A stretch of 43,083 nucleotides of DNA, taken from the NCBI GenBank assembly GCA_963813315.1, contig CAWEYO010000009.1, positions 1 through 43,083 of the forward strand, in the 5' to 3' direction. Below, piece after piece: positions 42,045-43,083 of this stretch (position 1 is its first letter; each line of letters starts with the position of its first letter). The position numbers and the translations under genes are program-made. Below the pieces are notes generated by a model. It saw nothing but the letters and a program-made list of their open reading frames with translations. It was not told where the DNA came from and ran no database searches. This stretch comes from CAWEYO01 sp963813315. GTDB lineage: Bacteria > Pseudomonadota > Alphaproteobacteria > Rhizobiales > Rhizobiaceae.

Positions 42045-43005
42045 ATGTCAATTGAGTTCACGCATGTACCAGTTTCTCACCACCAGCGGCATGCGGATGC
42101 CGCCACGTTCAATTTCGACAGCCCTGCTGCGACGCAGACGCTGACGCTGCTCGAGCATGCAGGTTTCGGACGCATCGTGATCGACGGCCCAGGGGGCATT
42201 CTCACGAACATGGATCTCGCCGCGGAAGCGGCCCGCCGGACTTCCTCTGTCGGCCTGGTACTGACACATTGGGCCGGAGTCATCGCCCCGGCGGTAGCCG
42301 CCCGCCAACTTGCAGGACTTGATCGTCTCAGCGAGGGACGTCTCTCGCTGCGAATGCTTGCCGGTTTTGATGGTGGCCGCGGACAAAGAGCCAGCCTCGT
42401 CAAGGAACCACGTGGAAGCCTTCCAGCAAATGGACGAGTATCTGACGCTGCTCAAGCGGCTCTGGTCCAATGACAGGCCGTTCGATCACGAGGGACCCTT
42501 CTACAGCGTACGAGGCGGCTACGTGGCAAGGAAGGGGCCGCAAGGCAGCGGAATCCAGATCCGCACCAGCGGTGTTTCAGGGACGGCGCTCAAGGTCGCG
42601 GGCCGCCACGCCGACATCTTTGAGGTGGCTCCCGGCACACCCGAGGAAATCATCGACCTGGTATACAGGTTGCGCGTGGCCGCGAACCAGTACGGCCGGG
42701 CCAGCAAGATCCGCTTCGCCTTGCCGGTCCGCATCGATGCGATCCGACAGGACACAACATCGCGGCCCGATATAGCGGAACCGGATGACGCGCAGAGGAG
42801 CATCCGCGTCTCCGGCTCGCCGGTGCAGATCGCCGAGTCCTTGCTGGCTTATGTCTCGCTGGGCATCAACGAGTTCATGATTTCCGGCCTGGACGATGAC
42901 GGTTCAATTGCGAATTTCTTGCATCAGCTCGCGCCGTTGTCGCAAGGACGTCGCATTGCCACGGCAGCTCTGAGCGGCACCGTGCATTCCGCATTTCGGC
43001 TCTGA
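42045..43005 (+). pseudogene. LLM-class flavin-dependent monooxygenase (SsuD-like), frameshifted
   Basis: Relative of alkanesulfonate monooxygenase, which releases sulfite from organosulfonates with reduced FMN. The first part, after a strong GGAGGAG, has FDSPAATQTLTLLEHAGFGR and LTHWAGVIAPAVAARQLAGL followed by GRLSLRML. The second part, in another frame, has VEAFQQMDEYLTLLKRLWSN, PFDHEGPFYSVRGGYV and a C-terminal region ending SGTVHSAFRL. The join lies near 42360-42410 and needs one extra base, so the gene is inactive unless the sequence is in error. Flavin-dependent sulfonate enzymes often accompany sulfur transport genes, as with the neighbouring sulfate-binding protein. Confidence 0.8.
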
Positions 43006-43083
43006 ACCCACCGGCCGAACGTCCAGGCTTCGCAAAGGCGGATTAGAGCGAAAGCAGCCGTTTACGCCTGAACAGGGAATGAC

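Noticed and set aside
1..43083. CRISPR array or defence island
   Set aside because: No regularly spaced repeats and no Cas, restriction-modification or known defence proteins were seen; the only toxin-antitoxin pair is the VapBC-type one.

Overview
The window reads as chromosome from a Hyphomicrobiales bacterium, most likely Phyllobacteriaceae close to Mesorhizobium. The reasons are the GC-rich coding style, an Omp2b/RopA-type porin with the rhizobial signal peptide, DUF922 and DUF2147 proteins, a fused alphaproteobacterial methylcrotonyl-CoA carboxylase alpha chain, and several palindromic intergenic repeats of kinds common in this order. I see no rRNA, tRNA or CRISPR array.

Region 1 (1-17.7 kb) is mostly housekeeping. 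It holds the start of a membrane PAS sensor protein (cut by the left edge), aminopeptidase N, an orphan form II CO-dehydrogenase-like large subunit, an EamA exporter, an SbmA/BacA-like ABC exporter, a family 4-like uracil-DNA glycosylase, a secreted unknown, ETF-ubiquinone oxidoreductase, a DUF922 protein, AMP nucleosidase, two tiny predicted membrane or secreted proteins, a YfcG-like glutathione transferase and a DUF2147 protein. A repeat of about 167 bp occurs twice here, each time between divergent genes.

Region 2 (17.7-28.2 kb) is built around leucine degradation, mainly on the minus strand: a TetR regulator, isovaleryl-CoA dehydrogenase, and the methylcrotonyl-CoA carboxylase beta and alpha chains. 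The ETF-ubiquinone oxidoreductase of region 1 would take the electrons from the dehydrogenase by way of ETF. The series is interrupted by a VapBC-type toxin-antitoxin pair that ends 7 bp before mccB, and by DUF1993, macrodomain and VOC genes between mccB and mccA. A Sel1-like small protein lies on the left. An acylphosphatase and a HisC-like aminotransferase lie on the right.

Region 3 (28.2-40.4 kb) is accessory DNA. It has a palindromic MITE-like element, a tyrosine integrase, a porin with a clear terminator, and then a second, divergent integrase that opens an element of about 8 kb reading rightward. That element carries small unknown genes, a zinc-finger protein, a Spo11/topoisomerase VI A-like TOPRIM protein, a family A DNA polymerase, a zinc-ribbon protein, an HNH nuclease and a small terminase subunit. 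There is no large terminase, portal or capsid gene. The order (integrase, replication genes, HNH, small terminase) resembles a phage satellite or a strongly reduced prophage. Its right side is a junkyard of gene remnants.

Region 4 (40.4-43 kb) has an orphan sulfate-binding protein, a 54-residue membrane peptide and a frameshifted flavin-dependent monooxygenase. From 35.2 kb to 42.4 kb four genes are each broken by a shift in the same direction (one extra base). That is either real decay or a base-level error in the sequence, and should be settled first.
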